From: Bacillota bacterium
GTDB taxonomy: Bacteria; Bacillota; Clostridia; Acetivibrionales; DSM-1351
NCBI GenBank assembly: GCA_023391425.1
Contig: JAEWAX010000058.1
Coordinates: forward strand, 33,844 to 97,843
Length of the DNA stretch: 64,000 nt
Direction of reading: 5' to 3'
The notes beneath the pieces were generated by a model. That model did not search any database. It saw only the letters and a list, made by a program, of their open reading frames with translations, and was not told the origin of the DNA. The position numbers and the translations under genes are program-made. How positions within the stretch are numbered: the first letter of the stretch is position 1; every line of letters starts with the position of its first letter. Positions 16,758-25,725 of the stretch are shown piece after piece.

Positions 16758-18659
16758 ATGCGCAAATTAAAGAGTACAGTTTTGCTTGTAGCTATAATTG
16801 TGTTTATAGGACTGCTTAACATTCCAACTGTTGAAGGTGCAACTAAGGTTGCACCATACACAGTATTGGTGTATATGGTAGGATCTGATCTAGAAAGTAA
16901 TAGCGGGGCTGCAACCAACGATTTGATTGAAATGGCAGCAGTTGGTTCAACAAAGAATGTAAATGTTGTAGTTGAAACCGGTGGATCAAAAAAATGGAAT
17001 TTATCGATGATAAGTAACAAGGTAAACCAGCGTTGGTTGGTTCAAAAGGATAATCTCGAGTTGATGAAAAATGACTTGGGAAATCGTAGCATGGGTAAGC
17101 AGAGTACACTTCAAGACTTTCTAGTATGGGGCGTAAAAAATTATCCAGCAAAAAAATATGCTGTAGTATTGTGGGATCACGGTTCTGGTGCTAGGGGCTT
17201 TGGATATGATGAAAACAATCTCAGCGACCCAAGCTTGACTATTAAAGAAATAAATGGTGCATTAAAGGCTGCAAGTGCAACCAGTAAACAGAAATTTGAA
17301 CTGGTTGGTTTTGATGCCTGCCTTATGGGAAACATTGAGACGGCTACAGGGTTAAAGGATTATGCATCATACATGGTTGCTTCCGAGGAACTTGAGCCTG
17401 GTCATGGCTGGGACTACACGTCTGCATTGCAAGCTTTGAACGAGAAACCAACATCCACAGGTGCTGAATTTGGAAAGGCAATAGCAGACGGTTACAAAAA
17501 TCAAGCAACTGCAGAAGGTACTGCCAGTCAAATTACCCTATCGGTAGTTAACCTTGCAAAAGTTAGTGCAGTTAATACTGCACTGGAGAATTTTATAAAG
17601 AAGGCCAGCAATGATATAAAGAACCCTGAAAGAATTACTTCAGTTTCAAAGGCAAGAATCAAAGCTGAAGACTACGGAGATGCAGGTGCACATGGAGGTA
17701 GCACCGATATGGCCGATATCTATGACATTGCAAATAATCTTAAGGGTACTTATCCAATTGAGGCAGATAAGTTGATGAAAAGCATCCAAGGTTGTATTAC
17801 ATACAAGGTTACCAGTGACACAAAACCAAATGCTAATGGATTATCCATATACTTCCCTTGCAAGGACAAGGATAACTTTAAGGATAATTTAAAGGATTAT
17901 CAGAATACAGGTTATACCAAAAGCTATCAGCAATTCCTTGCTACATATGTTGATAAAATTCTATCAGATGATACACCTATTCAGTTGACACAAGCTAACC
18001 CAAATGCAGGTGGAGGAGATTCGCAAAGCTTATTTGAGATACAGGTGGCGCAAGAGGATATAGCCAAGATAAATGAACTGTATTCAGTTTTGGCAATGCC
18101 ATGTGATGAAGAAGGTACTACAGTCATGTTCCTGGGTATGGATAAGGATGTACAGTTGGATACTACTACAGGTATAGTAAAGGATAATTTCACAGGTTTA
18201 GGGACTACACTTGGAGGGGAACTTGTGTCCATGTATGTTGAAACAGTTGGGGAAGATTATGCTACTTATACTATTCCTGCCAAACTCAATGGAGAAGCGG
18301 TGGATATAAAGGTTTTGTATAGTGAAGAATACCCTGATGGAGTAGTGCTCGGTGCTTGGAGAGGTATTGATGAGGAAACCGGTATGCCGGATAAGGATAT
18401 TATTGATATATGCACCGGAGACACCATTATTCCACAATACTACTATTATGGCTCAATAGATGATGAAGGTGGTTATGTTGATGGCTATGTTGATGGTGGT
18501 TCTTTTGTAGTAGGAGATGAACTCAAACTGGAGGTAATTGAATTACCGGAAGATAAATACCTATATGGTTTCTACATGACAGATACTGCACAAAACGAAT
18601 GTTATTCAGAATTTGTCACACTTAGCATAAAGGATGGTATGATAAGCGTTGAGAACTAG
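16758..18659 (+). CDS. Clostripain-family (C11) secreted cysteine peptidase
   Basis: A 633-residue exported protein. The start is ATG 16758 behind TTGGAGGA; an in-frame TTG at 16743 overlaps that site and is rejected. A signal peptide covers about 1-28 (hydrophobic core then VEGA). The C11 catalytic dyad is visible: His141 in WDHGSGARG and Cys188 in FDACLMGNIE, within clan CD spacing. The peptidase domain ends near residue 400, and a C-terminal beta-rich region of about 210 residues with many Asp/Gly/Tyr follows. Clostripain-like peptidases cleave after Arg or Lys. It lacks an obvious cell-wall anchor, so it is likely secreted or retained through the C-terminal domain. Confidence 0.88.
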   Translation: MRKLKSTVLLVAIIVFIGLLNIPTVEGATKVAPYTVLVYMVGSDLESNSGAATNDLIEMAAVGSTKNVNVVVETGGSKKWNLSMISNKVNQRWLVQKDNLELMKNDLGNRSMGKQSTLQDFLVWGVKNYPAKKYAVVLWDHGSGARGFGYDENNLSDPSLTIKEINGALKAASATSKQKFELVGFDACLMGNIETATGLKDYASYMVASEELEPGHGWDYTSALQALNEKPTSTGAEFGKAIADGYKNQATAEGTASQITLSVVNLAKVSAVNTALENFIKKASNDIKNPERITSVSKARIKAEDYGDAGAHGGSTDMADIYDIANNLKGTYPIEADKLMKSIQGCITYKVTSDTKPNANGLSIYFPCKDKDNFKDNLKDYQNTGYTKSYQQFLATYVDKILSDDTPIQLTQANPNAGGGDSQSLFEIQVAQEDIAKINELYSVLAMPCDEEGTTVMFLGMDKDVQLDTTTGIVKDNFTGLGTTLGGELVSMYVETVGEDYATYTIPAKLNGEAVDIKVLYSEEYPDGVVLGAWRGIDEETGMPDKDIIDICTGDTIIPQYYYYGSIDDEGGYVDGYVDGGSFVVGDELKLEVIELPEDKYLYGFYMTDTAQNECYSEFVTLSIKDGMISVEN

Positions 18660-18925
18660 AATACTTTAGTAATAATAATGGTCTGTTTCAGACTAATTTT
18701 ATACGAAAAAACTTACTGTTTAAATAGTACGCGGGTACAACTTATACCAATGGGAAGCTCAGTTAAAAGTAATTGCTGAAATTGTAGGGTGAAGCACAAG
18801 TATTTTTGCTGACAAAGCGACAGTTGGTAAAGAAAGTGAAGTGATTTTTAAAATAATATACTGTATAATAATTTTATGGGCTAAACTCAGAATCCAGAAT
18901 ATGTTGCGGGAAGGATAAAAAGATT

Positions 18926-19093
18926 ATGGCTCTTGAAAATGGTTTACAGGAATGTAATTGCAAAAAAAAGAAGTGTGAACGCCATGGTAAATGTAATGAA
19001 TGCATTGAGTACCATACAAACAATTCTAAATATCTCCCCTATTGTAAGCGAGGAGAGTCTGGCAAATTAAATATATTTAAAAAGAAAAAGTAG
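18926..19093 (+). CDS. Small Cys-rich protein, probable zinc binder
   Basis: A 55-residue protein starting at ATG 18926 after GGAAGGA. It carries CNC, then CERHGKCNECIEYH and LPYC, so five or more Cys and two His could bind zinc or iron; the tail is Lys-rich. Short proteins with this C..HG.C..C..YH...LPYC pattern recur in clostridia with no known role. A perfect 18-bp terminator follows at once, supporting a real single-gene unit. A TATAAT at about 18869 could be its -10 element. Confidence 0.6.
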   Translation: MALENGLQECNCKKKKCERHGKCNECIEYHTNNSKYLPYCKRGESGKLNIFKKKK

Positions 19094-19142
19094 CATACAA
19101 AAAACGTGCTTTTATAGTCTGTACAAGCACGTTTTTTGTATG
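19094..19142. terminator. Bidirectional terminator
   Basis: A perfect 18-bp stem, CATACAAAAAACGTGCTT (19094-19111) with its complement at 19125-19142. The stem itself supplies T-runs on both strands, so it can end the Cys-rich gene and the opposing gene at 19198. Confidence 0.85.
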
Positions 19143-19197
19143 TAACGAATACCACACATTCCATGTGTGGTGATAATTATAACTAAGACACTCTACG

Positions 19198-19590
19198 TTA
19201 TGTCTTTTTTATAAATTCAAGTTTACATTTTGGACAGGTAATGCATATCTTTCCTTTGCCCTTAGGAACTCTGACAGATTGTTTACAACTAGGACAGCGA
19301 TAGTAACGGTGAGTTTTTGAGTCCTTTAATCGATATAACTTTTTGTTAAACCAAGAAGCTATTGGATTCCAAAGCTTCAAAAATTTATTGTTTTCTTCTC
19401 TACGTCGTGCTGTATTTTTTGACAACGCCCTAAATACAAATAGTATAAATGGAAGGTATATAATATAAGTTAGCACAGTTGAAGGAAAGAAAAATAAAAC
19501 TATCGAAAGCAGTAACGAGAGAAAAATTAAAGCTATTGATAGTTGGTCAGACCCATATCTTCCAATCATAAATTTTTTAAACCAATTCAT
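19198..19590 (-). CDS. Membrane protein with C-terminal zinc ribbon
   Basis: A 130-residue protein. The start at 19590 (MNWF) is chosen because GGAGGAG lies at the upstream in-frame ATG (19605). Two adjacent transmembrane helices cover about residues 20-60, then a basic segment, then a zinc ribbon CPSCKQSVRVPKGKG..CPKC with two CPxC knuckles. Similar two-helix zinc-ribbon proteins are widespread in Firmicutes without assigned function. It is monocistronic, facing the Cys-rich gene across a shared terminator. Confidence 0.75.
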   Translation of the reverse strand: MNWFKKFMIGRYGSDQLSIALIFLSLLLSIVLFFFPSTVLTYIIYLPFILFVFRALSKNTARRREENNKFLKLWNPIASWFNKKLYRLKDSKTHRYYRCPSCKQSVRVPKGKGKICITCPKCKLEFIKKT

Positions 19591-19830
19591 AAAGTACTCC
19601 TCCATGCCGCTTTAGCGACTCAATATTTAGTATAATTCTTAAATGGTGAAAAACACACAACTGATTTGATTACTAGTGAATAGATATTATATCTATTTTA
19701 GTAGTGTTAACACTAATATGCAATATAATAAAAATATTTTCCGTAACACTAATTGCTATTAATTCTATAGAGTCAGAATTCTAAGTTGTTGAAGATTAAA
19801 AGCTACAATGCAGGAAGTTAAGTAAATTGC

Positions 19831-19859
19831 TTGAATGTGTATGCAGAATATGTTAAAAT
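19831..19859 (+). promoter_or_regulatory. Candidate sigma-A promoter of the hydrogenase maturation region
   Basis: TTGAAT (19831-19836), 17-bp spacer, TAAAAT (19854-19859). It lies about 275 bp before the TM1266-like gene and would create a structured leader. The rest of 19591-19830 is AT-rich, with two GTAACACTAAT-like repeats at about 19690 and 19725. Confidence 0.45.
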
Positions 19860-19939
19860 ATTATCAATATCTCTGAGTTTAAAGCTGAGCAATAACTAAA
19901 TAGTAAAACTTGATTTTGAAGGAGAATTTATTATTTAAT

Positions 19940-20085
19940 AGTTGCGAGGGTGCTGAGAACAAAGAAATTTTGAAATTAATCGTTCTGAACTGCATGAGGG
20001 TTAGTCCCAAATGGTAAGACGGTCTATAAGGTTAAGTTTATTACAGTGACCCTGTGCCGTTTTTTGTGCATAGGGTTTATTTATT
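19940..20085 (+). promoter_or_regulatory. Structured leader with terminator before the TM1266-like gene
   Basis: Contains GAGAAC (19955-19960) able to pair with GTTCT (19982-19986), a GGGTTAGTCCC hairpin at 19998-20008, and a terminator-like stem ACCCTGTGC (20049-20057)/GCATAGGGT (20068-20076) followed by a T-rich run. A paired region ending in a terminator just before a gene is the layout of an attenuator or riboswitch. It does not match a known class in my reading. Confidence 0.45.
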
Positions 20086-20134
20086 GTTTAGAAACAAATT
20101 CTATTGTGATTTGTTTTGGAAAGAGAGGTGTTAA

Positions 20135-20380
20135 ATGGAAACAAGAATAGCATTGATAGGAATTATTGTAGATGACCTATCCTCTACAGAACGGTTAAAC
20201 AGCATACTCCACGAGTTTGGGCAATATATAGTAGGCAGAATGGGAATCCCTTATCGTGATAGAGGAGTAAGCATTATTAGCGTTGTAATTGATGCACCAA
20301 ATGATATAATCAGTTCACTTTCAGGAAAACTGGGAATGCTGCCTGGGGTAAATACTAAGACCGTCTACGGTAAGATATAA
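20135..20380 (+). CDS. TM1266-like iron-hydrogenase system regulator
   Basis: An 81-residue protein of the NikR C-terminal/ACT-like family annotated as putative iron-only hydrogenase system regulator. Recognisable features are the start METRIALIGIIVDD, the segment ILHEFGQYIVGRMGIPYRDRGVSIISVV, and the end LPGVNTKTVYGKI. It has no DNA-binding helix-turn-helix, so any control would need a partner or a small ligand. It is the first gene of the group and is followed by hydG and hydF, the usual company of this family. ATG 20135 follows AGAGAGGTG. Confidence 0.85.
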   Translation: METRIALIGIIVDDLSSTERLNSILHEFGQYIVGRMGIPYRDRGVSIISVVIDAPNDIISSLSGKLGMLPGVNTKTVYGKI

Positions 20381-20527
20381 CGAGGCAATAGATATCCCCC
20401 ACCTCTTATAGGTGGCGGGTACCACTTCGGTTTTCAGGCAGCGAGCATATATCCCGCCTCGTTGAAACGCCGCTAATGAAATTAAATTTTTCTACAACCG
20501 AAAAATTTAATTTTGAATTGAGGCGTT
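20381..20527 (+). promoter_or_regulatory. Multi-hairpin structured intergenic RNA before hydG
   Basis: Outer pairing CGAGGC (20381-20386)/GCCTCG (20456-20461) encloses a CCACCT..AGGTGG hairpin. A second unit, AACGCC (20466-20471)/GGCGTT (20522-20527), encloses a perfect 14-bp stem at 20479-20492/20500-20513. The long, layered pairing suggests folded RNA or a palindromic repeat unit rather than neutral spacer. Confidence 0.55.
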
Positions 20528-20588
20528 ATAAACAGAGTACTTTTACTTCGAGAGCAGTTTTTACTCTCTCTGAAACTTAGAAATCGTT
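20528..20588 (+). repeat. ATAAACAGAG..CTTAGAAATCGTT hairpin repeat, copy 1
   Basis: Shares its outer borders (ATAAACAGAGT at the left, CTTAGAAATCGTT at the right) with 47213-47272 and 47339-47395. The inner hairpin is different here: GAGAG..CTCTC in place of GGGATT..AATCCC. The pairing is kept while the sequence changes. Confidence 0.55.
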
Positions 20589-20625
20589 ATTAAAATTAAT
20601 CTATAAAATATGGGGGTCGATAATT

Positions 20626-22038
20626 ATGTATAATAGTAAGTCAACAGTAGCTACTGAGTTTATTAATGATGAAGAAATACTAAGCACTCTTGAATATGCC
20701 AAACAGAACAAAGAAAATAGAGTTTTAATAGAAGGAATTTTAGAGAAAGCAAAGGAATATAAGGGTATAAGCCATAAGGAAGCAGCTGTTTTATTGGAAT
20801 GTGAACTAGATGATATAAAAGAGAAAATGTTTGAATTGGCAAAACAAATTAAAAAGAGGTTTTACGGAAATAGAATAGTAATGTTTGCCCCACTATATCT
20901 TTCAAATTACTGTGTAAATGAATGCCGTTATTGTCCGTATCATGGTTCGAATAAGCATATTGCACGAAAGCAACTCTCTCAAGAGGATATTATAAAGGAA
21001 GTAACCGCTTTGCAAGATATGGGGCATAAACGTTTAGCAATAGAAACAGGTGAAGACCCTGAAAATTGCCCTTTAGAGTATGTTTTGGAGAGCATTAAAA
21101 CTATTTATAGTATAAAACACAAAAATGGTGCTATTCGGCGTGTTAATGTAAATATTGCAGCAACATCTGTTGAAAATTATAGAAAACTCAAGGACGCTGG
21201 AATCGGAACTTATATTTTGTTCCAGGAAACCTATCACAAGAAAACCTATGAGTATCTACATCCAAAGGGACCAAAGCACAATTATGAATATCACACCGAA
21301 GCAATGGATAGAGCTATGGATGGTGGTATTGATGATGTAGGCTTAGGTGTATTATTTGGATTAAATCTCTATAAATATGATTTCGTTGGTCTAATTATGC
21401 ATGCGGAACATCTTGAGGCAGCTAAAGGTGTTGGTCCACATACCATAAGTGTTCCTCGTATACGTCCTGCTGATGAGGTGGATTTAAACGAATTTTCAAA
21501 TGCTGTTCCAGATGAGATATTCAAGAAGATAGTAGCTATACTTCGTATTACAGTACCATACACGGGACTTATTATGTCAACAAGAGAGTCTGAAAAGACA
21601 AGAGAAGAATGCTTGGAACTCGGCTTATCACAGGTAAGTGGTGCCTCCCGAACAAGTGTTGGGGGATATGTAGAGAAAGAAAAAGAGAATACTTCACAGT
21701 TTGAGGTTAACGACACTAGAACATTGGATGAAGTTGTAAATTGGCTTCTTAGACTTGGACATATTCCAAGTTTTTGTACAGCATGCTACCGGGAGGGAAG
21801 AACCGGAGATAGATTCATGAGGCTTGTTAAGAGCGGTGCTATTGCAAATGTATGTCATCCAAATGCCCTTATGACATTAAAGGAATACCTAGAGGATTAT
21901 GCATCTGAAGATACCAGAGAAAAGGGCGAACAAACAATTGCAAGAGAGGTTGAATTACTTGCTAATCAAGATGTTAAACGAATAGTAAAAGAACATTTAG
22001 GCGAGCTCCACCAGGGCATACGAGACTTTAGATTTTAG
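20626..22038 (+). CDS. hydG: [FeFe]-hydrogenase maturase HydG, radical SAM tyrosine lyase
   Basis: A 470-residue enzyme that cleaves tyrosine to CO and cyanide and builds the iron synthon for the hydrogenase H-cluster. The radical-SAM cluster motif is C96-x3-C100-x2-C103 in CVNECRYCPYHG. The C-terminal auxiliary cluster uses the CTAC motif at Cys384 and Cys387, in a FCTACYREGRTGDRFM block typical of HydG and absent from the paralogue ThiH. Length is normal for the family. ATG 20626 follows ATGGGGGTC. The neighbours are a TM1266-like regulator upstream and hydF downstream; HydE is not in the window. Confidence 0.96.
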   Translation: MYNSKSTVATEFINDEEILSTLEYAKQNKENRVLIEGILEKAKEYKGISHKEAAVLLECELDDIKEKMFELAKQIKKRFYGNRIVMFAPLYLSNYCVNECRYCPYHGSNKHIARKQLSQEDIIKEVTALQDMGHKRLAIETGEDPENCPLEYVLESIKTIYSIKHKNGAIRRVNVNIAATSVENYRKLKDAGIGTYILFQETYHKKTYEYLHPKGPKHNYEYHTEAMDRAMDGGIDDVGLGVLFGLNLYKYDFVGLIMHAEHLEAAKGVGPHTISVPRIRPADEVDLNEFSNAVPDEIFKKIVAILRITVPYTGLIMSTRESEKTREECLELGLSQVSGASRTSVGGYVEKEKENTSQFEVNDTRTLDEVVNWLLRLGHIPSFCTACYREGRTGDRFMRLVKSGAIANVCHPNALMTLKEYLEDYASEDTREKGEQTIAREVELLANQDVKRIVKEHLGELHQGIRDFRF

Positions 22039-22054
22039 TGCGAAATAACGCCTT

Positions 22055-22332
22055 TAAGTTTTAGCACTGTACAAGAGTAATTTGAAGACAGTACTAGTTG
22101 TATAAATGTGTGAGTGTGTAGAAATAATTTGCTAAAATCAGCCGATGAGACATAGAATTTTTGCCGGCAAAACGACAGGACGTCGTTTTGAGCATCAACC
22201 CGAGACAGGATGCCGAGTTTGTGCGACGGCAAAAATCCTATGACAAGTCGTCGCTGATTAGCAAATTATTTTGTAGCGAACACAGGTATACCACTAGTAC
22301 TGTTCTATATAGTTTTGTAGTGCTAAAACTTA
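22055..22332 (+). repeat. Long inverted-repeat element A with conserved core, before hydF
   Basis: Outer arms TAAGTTTTAGCAC (22055-22067)/GTGCTAAAACTTA (22320-22332), then ACAGTACTAGT (22088-22098)/ACTAGTACTGT (22293-22303) and AAATAATTTGCTAA/TAGCAAATTATTT. The core stem CATAGAATTTTTGCCG (22151-22166)/CGGCAAAAATCCTATG (22227-22242) encloses hairpin AAAACGAC/GTCGTTTT and a conserved loop GAGCATCAACCCGAG. The core is shared with the element at 38450-38729, with compensatory changes. It begins 16 nt after hydG and ends 32 nt before hydF. Confidence 0.8.
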
Positions 22333-22364
22333 TCGCTAACATTGAGTTACAGGAGGATATTAAC

Positions 22365-23555
22365 ATGAGTTTAACTAACACACCAAGTGCAAATAGATTA
22401 CACATAGCATTGTTTGGTAGACGTAACAGCGGTAAATCTTCATTAATAAATGCAATTACTGGGCAGGATATCGCATTGGTATCTGAAATACCTGGTACAA
22501 CCACTGACCCTGTATACAAAGCTATGGAGCTACACCCAATTGGGCCAGTTATGTTTATTGATACTGCAGGTTTTGATGATGTTGGAACACTTGGGGAAAT
22601 GCGTATTGAGAAAACTAGGAAGGCAATTGAGAAAACTGACATAGCAATTGTATTTTTTGGTGATACTGAGCTATCATATGAAAAAGAGTGGACTGATGAA
22701 TTAAGAGAACATAATATCCCAATAGTCTCTATAATTAATAAAGCTGATATTCTGGAAAATGTTACTGAAATAGAGCGAGCAGTCAAGGATACGCTAGAAC
22801 TTTCCCCAATAATAATCAGTGCTAAAGAAAAAACAGGGTTGGATAGAGTTAAGGACGAATTGGTCAGATTAATCCCAGCTGACTTTGAAGTAAAGAGCAT
22901 TACTTCGCATCTAGTAGAGGAGGGGGACCTTGTTCTATTAGTTATGCCTCAGGACATTCAAGCTCCAAAGGGCAGACTCATTTTGCCTCAAGTACAAGTA
23001 ATACGAGACTTGCTAGATAACAAATGTCTTGTAATGAGTATAACTACTGACAAGCTAGACCAAGCATTGAAGTCACTAGCAATACCTCCTAAACTGATAA
23101 TTACCGACTCACAGGTATTTGGTAAAGTATATGAAAAGAAACCGAAAGAGAGCTTATTAACCTCGTTTTCTGTCCTTCTTGCAGAATACAAGGGAGATAT
23201 TTCTGCGTATGTAGAGGGTGCAGGTGCAATTGACACTCTTACTGAGAATTCGGTAGTATTGATTGCTGAGGCCTGCACACATGCACCACTAAGTGAAGAT
23301 ATAGGCCGTATACAACTGCCTAGATTGCTTAGAAAAAAGGTAGGAGAGGGACTCAAAATTGATATTGTAAGCGGTTCAGACTTCCCAAAGGATTTGGCAA
23401 AATACTCACTAGTCATTCAATGTGGCTGTTGCATGTTTAACAGAAAATATGTTTTGACGCGTATAGCTGCTGCACAGGCACAGAATGTAAAAATATGCAA
23501 CTATGGTATAGCAATAGCTAAAATGAACGGAATATTGGACAAAATAGCACTATAA
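22365..23555 (+). CDS. hydF: [FeFe]-hydrogenase maturation GTPase HydF
   Basis: A 396-residue scaffold GTPase on which the di-iron subcluster is assembled before transfer to apo-hydrogenase. ATG 22365 follows AGGAGGATATTAAC; frame extension upstream only reads through the inverted-repeat element. G1 is GRRNSGKSS, G3 DTAGFDD, G4 NKAD. The C-terminal iron-sulphur ligands are Cys304 (in ACTHAP), Cys353 and Cys356 (CGCC). The residue before the CxxC is Gln instead of the common His, consistent with the variable fourth ligand of this family. It is the last gene of the hydrogenase maturation group. Confidence 0.95.
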   Translation: MSLTNTPSANRLHIALFGRRNSGKSSLINAITGQDIALVSEIPGTTTDPVYKAMELHPIGPVMFIDTAGFDDVGTLGEMRIEKTRKAIEKTDIAIVFFGDTELSYEKEWTDELREHNIPIVSIINKADILENVTEIERAVKDTLELSPIIISAKEKTGLDRVKDELVRLIPADFEVKSITSHLVEEGDLVLLVMPQDIQAPKGRLILPQVQVIRDLLDNKCLVMSITTDKLDQALKSLAIPPKLIITDSQVFGKVYEKKPKESLLTSFSVLLAEYKGDISAYVEGAGAIDTLTENSVVLIAEACTHAPLSEDIGRIQLPRLLRKKVGEGLKIDIVSGSDFPKDLAKYSLVIQCGCCMFNRKYVLTRIAAAQAQNVKICNYGIAIAKMNGILDKIAL

Positions 23556-23727
23556 TATTATCAAACTCCTTTGGTGTACAACTTACATGCAATAACTTTT
23601 TTCTACAACAATAATTATATTTAGACAATAATTGACAAGAATATATATGGATAATATAATAAATGTCAGTAAAACAAGCTACATATATCTATATAAATTA
23701 TGAGACTAGGAAAAGGGGTATTTATTA

Positions 23728-25725
23728 GTGAAGAGTATAAAAACAAAAGTAATAGTATATATTGGAGGTCTCTTGTTATTAGTATGTGTAGGGTTTGGAG
23801 TTATTTCATACACAACATCTTCTAAGGCATTATTAACAAGTGTTGAAGAATCATTACCGCAATTGGCACTCCAAACGGCAAAAGTAATTGAAAGTAGAGT
23901 TCAAGGTCAATTAAGTAATTTGGAATCACTAGCTAATAATGATACTATTCAAGATACAGGCGCAAATTGGGAAAAAAAATTACACATTCTTAATGATGAA
24001 ATAGATAGAAACAAGTATACTCGTATAGGGATAGCTGACAAAAATGGTAAGCTATTATATTCAGATGGAAGCAATGTAGATATTAGTGATATTGACTACT
24101 TCAAAAAGGCTATGTCTGGAGAAAAATCAGTGACTGATCCTATTGTAAGTAAAGTAGATGGCTCATTAGCTTTGATATATGCTGTTCCGATTAAAAACAA
24201 CAATCAAGTTGTAGGAGTATTAATAGCAGTAAAAGATGGGTACTTACTTTGTGATATTATTGGCGATATTACATTTGGAAAGACTGGTAAGGCATTCATG
24301 ATTAATAAGAAAGGCACGACTATAGCTCATACTAACAAAGATTTGGTCAAGGCTATGGATAATGACTTTGAAAATATAAAGAAGGATCCTAAACTTCAAT
24401 CTTTGGTTGAACTTGAAAAGAAGATGATAGAAGGTAAGATGGGTGTAGGACAATATCAGTATGACGGCGTTGTCAAATATTTAGGTTTTGCACCTGTTGC
24501 AAATACAGAATGGAGTGTTGCAGTCGCTGCTCCCAAAACAGAAGTACTTTCCGGTTTGAATATCCTTCAGTCAGTTACATTGATAGCATCAATACTATTC
24601 TTACTAATAAGCTTGTGTGGAGGATATATTATAGCTAGTGCTGTTTCAAAACCTATCACTTCAATTGGAGAGCATCTGAAGGTTATAGCAACTGGTGACT
24701 TTACAAATGAAATCTCACCAAAACTAATGAATATCAAAGATGAGTTAGGGATGTTAGCCAAATCAACAGATATAATGCAAAGGTCAGTAAGGGAAGTAGT
24801 TAGAGGCGTTGCTATTGAATCGAAAAATGTTTCGGAGTCTATTTCTTCTGCAAGTAGTTCCATGTATGATCTTAATGTAGAGATTGAAGAAGTATCTGCT
24901 ACAACAGAGGAACTTTCAGCTGGTATGGAAGAAACTGCAGCTTCAACAGAAGAATTGTATGCAACATCATCAGAAATTGAAAAAGGTGTAGAAGCTATTG
25001 CAGACAAGGCACAGGAAGGTGCTACTTCAGCTGCTGAAATAAATAAAAGGGCTACTGAATTAAGAGAGAATTTTCTTTTATCACAGCAAAATGCTTTAAA
25101 AATATTCTTGGATGTTAGAATAAAACTTGAGAAGGCCTTGGAAGAGTCTAAGGCAGTTGAACAGATAGAAACACTTGCAGACGCAATTCTTCAGATCACA
25201 TCTCAAACAAATCTTTTAGCTTTAAATGCAGCAATAGAAGCTGCTAGAGCTGGAGAAGCAGGTAAGGGTTTTGCTGTAGTAGCTGATGAAATAAGAAAAC
25301 TTGCAGAGGATTCCAAAAGCACAGTAACACAAATACAAAGGATTACTAAACAAGTGACCTATTCTGTTGATAATTTGACAACTAGCTCAAATAGTTTACT
25401 TGCATTTGTGGCTACAGATGTAGATAATGATTACAAAACTATGCTTGATGCAACCGAGAAGTACCAGAAGGATGCTGAGTTTGTAGATAATCTGGTAACT
25501 GATTTTAGTGCTACATCGGAAGAACTGGCAGTGTCTATCGCAAATGTAATAAAGGCAATAAATGAAATTACCTCAGCTACAAATGAAGGAGCCGAAGGAA
25601 CTAATGTAATTGCTCAAAAGACAGGAATTGTGGCACAAAAAGCAAATGATGTAATGGGGCATGCTAGAATATCAAAGGAATGTTCAAATAAATTAATCAA
25701 AATGGTAGAAAAGTTTAAAATATAA
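23728..25725 (+). CDS. Methyl-accepting chemotaxis protein with Cache sensor
   Basis: A 665-residue chemoreceptor starting at GTG 23728 after GGAAAAGGGG. TM1 is about residues 8-28, and an extracellular double-Cache domain (about 35-275) includes [19 protein letters not shown] and [16 protein letters not shown]2 is about 282-305, followed by HAMP and a long coiled cytoplasmic domain. The signalling tip is recognisable as [18 protein letters not shown] near residues 492-509, the CheA/CheW binding hairpin. There is no C-terminal CheR-docking pentapeptide. It is probably monocistronic. The ligand is likely a small metabolite, unknown. Confidence 0.92.
   Translation: MKSIKTKVIVYIGGLLLLVCVGFGVISYTTSSKALLTSVEESLPQLALQTAKVIESRVQGQLSNLESLANNDTIQDTGANWEKKLHILNDEIDRNKYTRIGIADKNGKLLYSDGSNVDISDIDYFKKAMSGEKSVTDPIVSKVDGSLALIYAVPIKNNNQVVGVLIAVKDGYLLCDIIGDITFGKTGKAFMINKKGTTIAHTNKDLVKAMDNDFENIKKDPKLQSLVELEKKMIEGKMGVGQYQYDGVVKYLGFAPVANTEWSVAVAAPKTEVLSGLNILQSVTLIASILFLLISLCGGYIIASAVSKPITSIGEHLKVIATGDFTNEISPKLMNIKDELGMLAKSTDIMQRSVREVVRGVAIESKNVSESISSASSSMYDLNVEIEEVSATTEELSAGMEETAASTEELYATSSEIEKGVEAIADKAQEGATSAAEINKRATELRENFLLSQQNALKIFLDVRIKLEKALEESKAVEQIETLADAILQITSQTNLLALNAAIEAARAGEAGKGFAVVADEIRKLAEDSKSTVTQIQRITKQVTYSVDNLTTSSNSLLAFVATDVDNDYKTMLDATEKYQKDAEFVDNLVTDFSATSEELAVSIANVIKAINEITSATNEGAEGTNVIAQKTGIVAQKANDVMGHARISKECSNKLIKMVEKFKI

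Noticed and set aside
18690..18860. Broken gene reading VRGYNLYQWEAQLKVIAEIVG then a stop and further open frame
   Set aside because: Protein-like but too short, with no recognised family and no repeat copy; evidence too thin to call a pseudogene.
19940..20020. TPP riboswitch (GGGTGCTGAGA and a TGAAC..GGGTTAGTCCC segment)
   Set aside because: The P3 stem between GGGTGC and CTGAGA is absent and the conserved GCGUAGGGA end is not there; resemblance is partial.
22161..22364. N-terminal extension of HydF by 68 codons
   Set aside because: The extension only translates the inverted-repeat element; the strong AGGAGG and the family N-terminus place the start at 22365.
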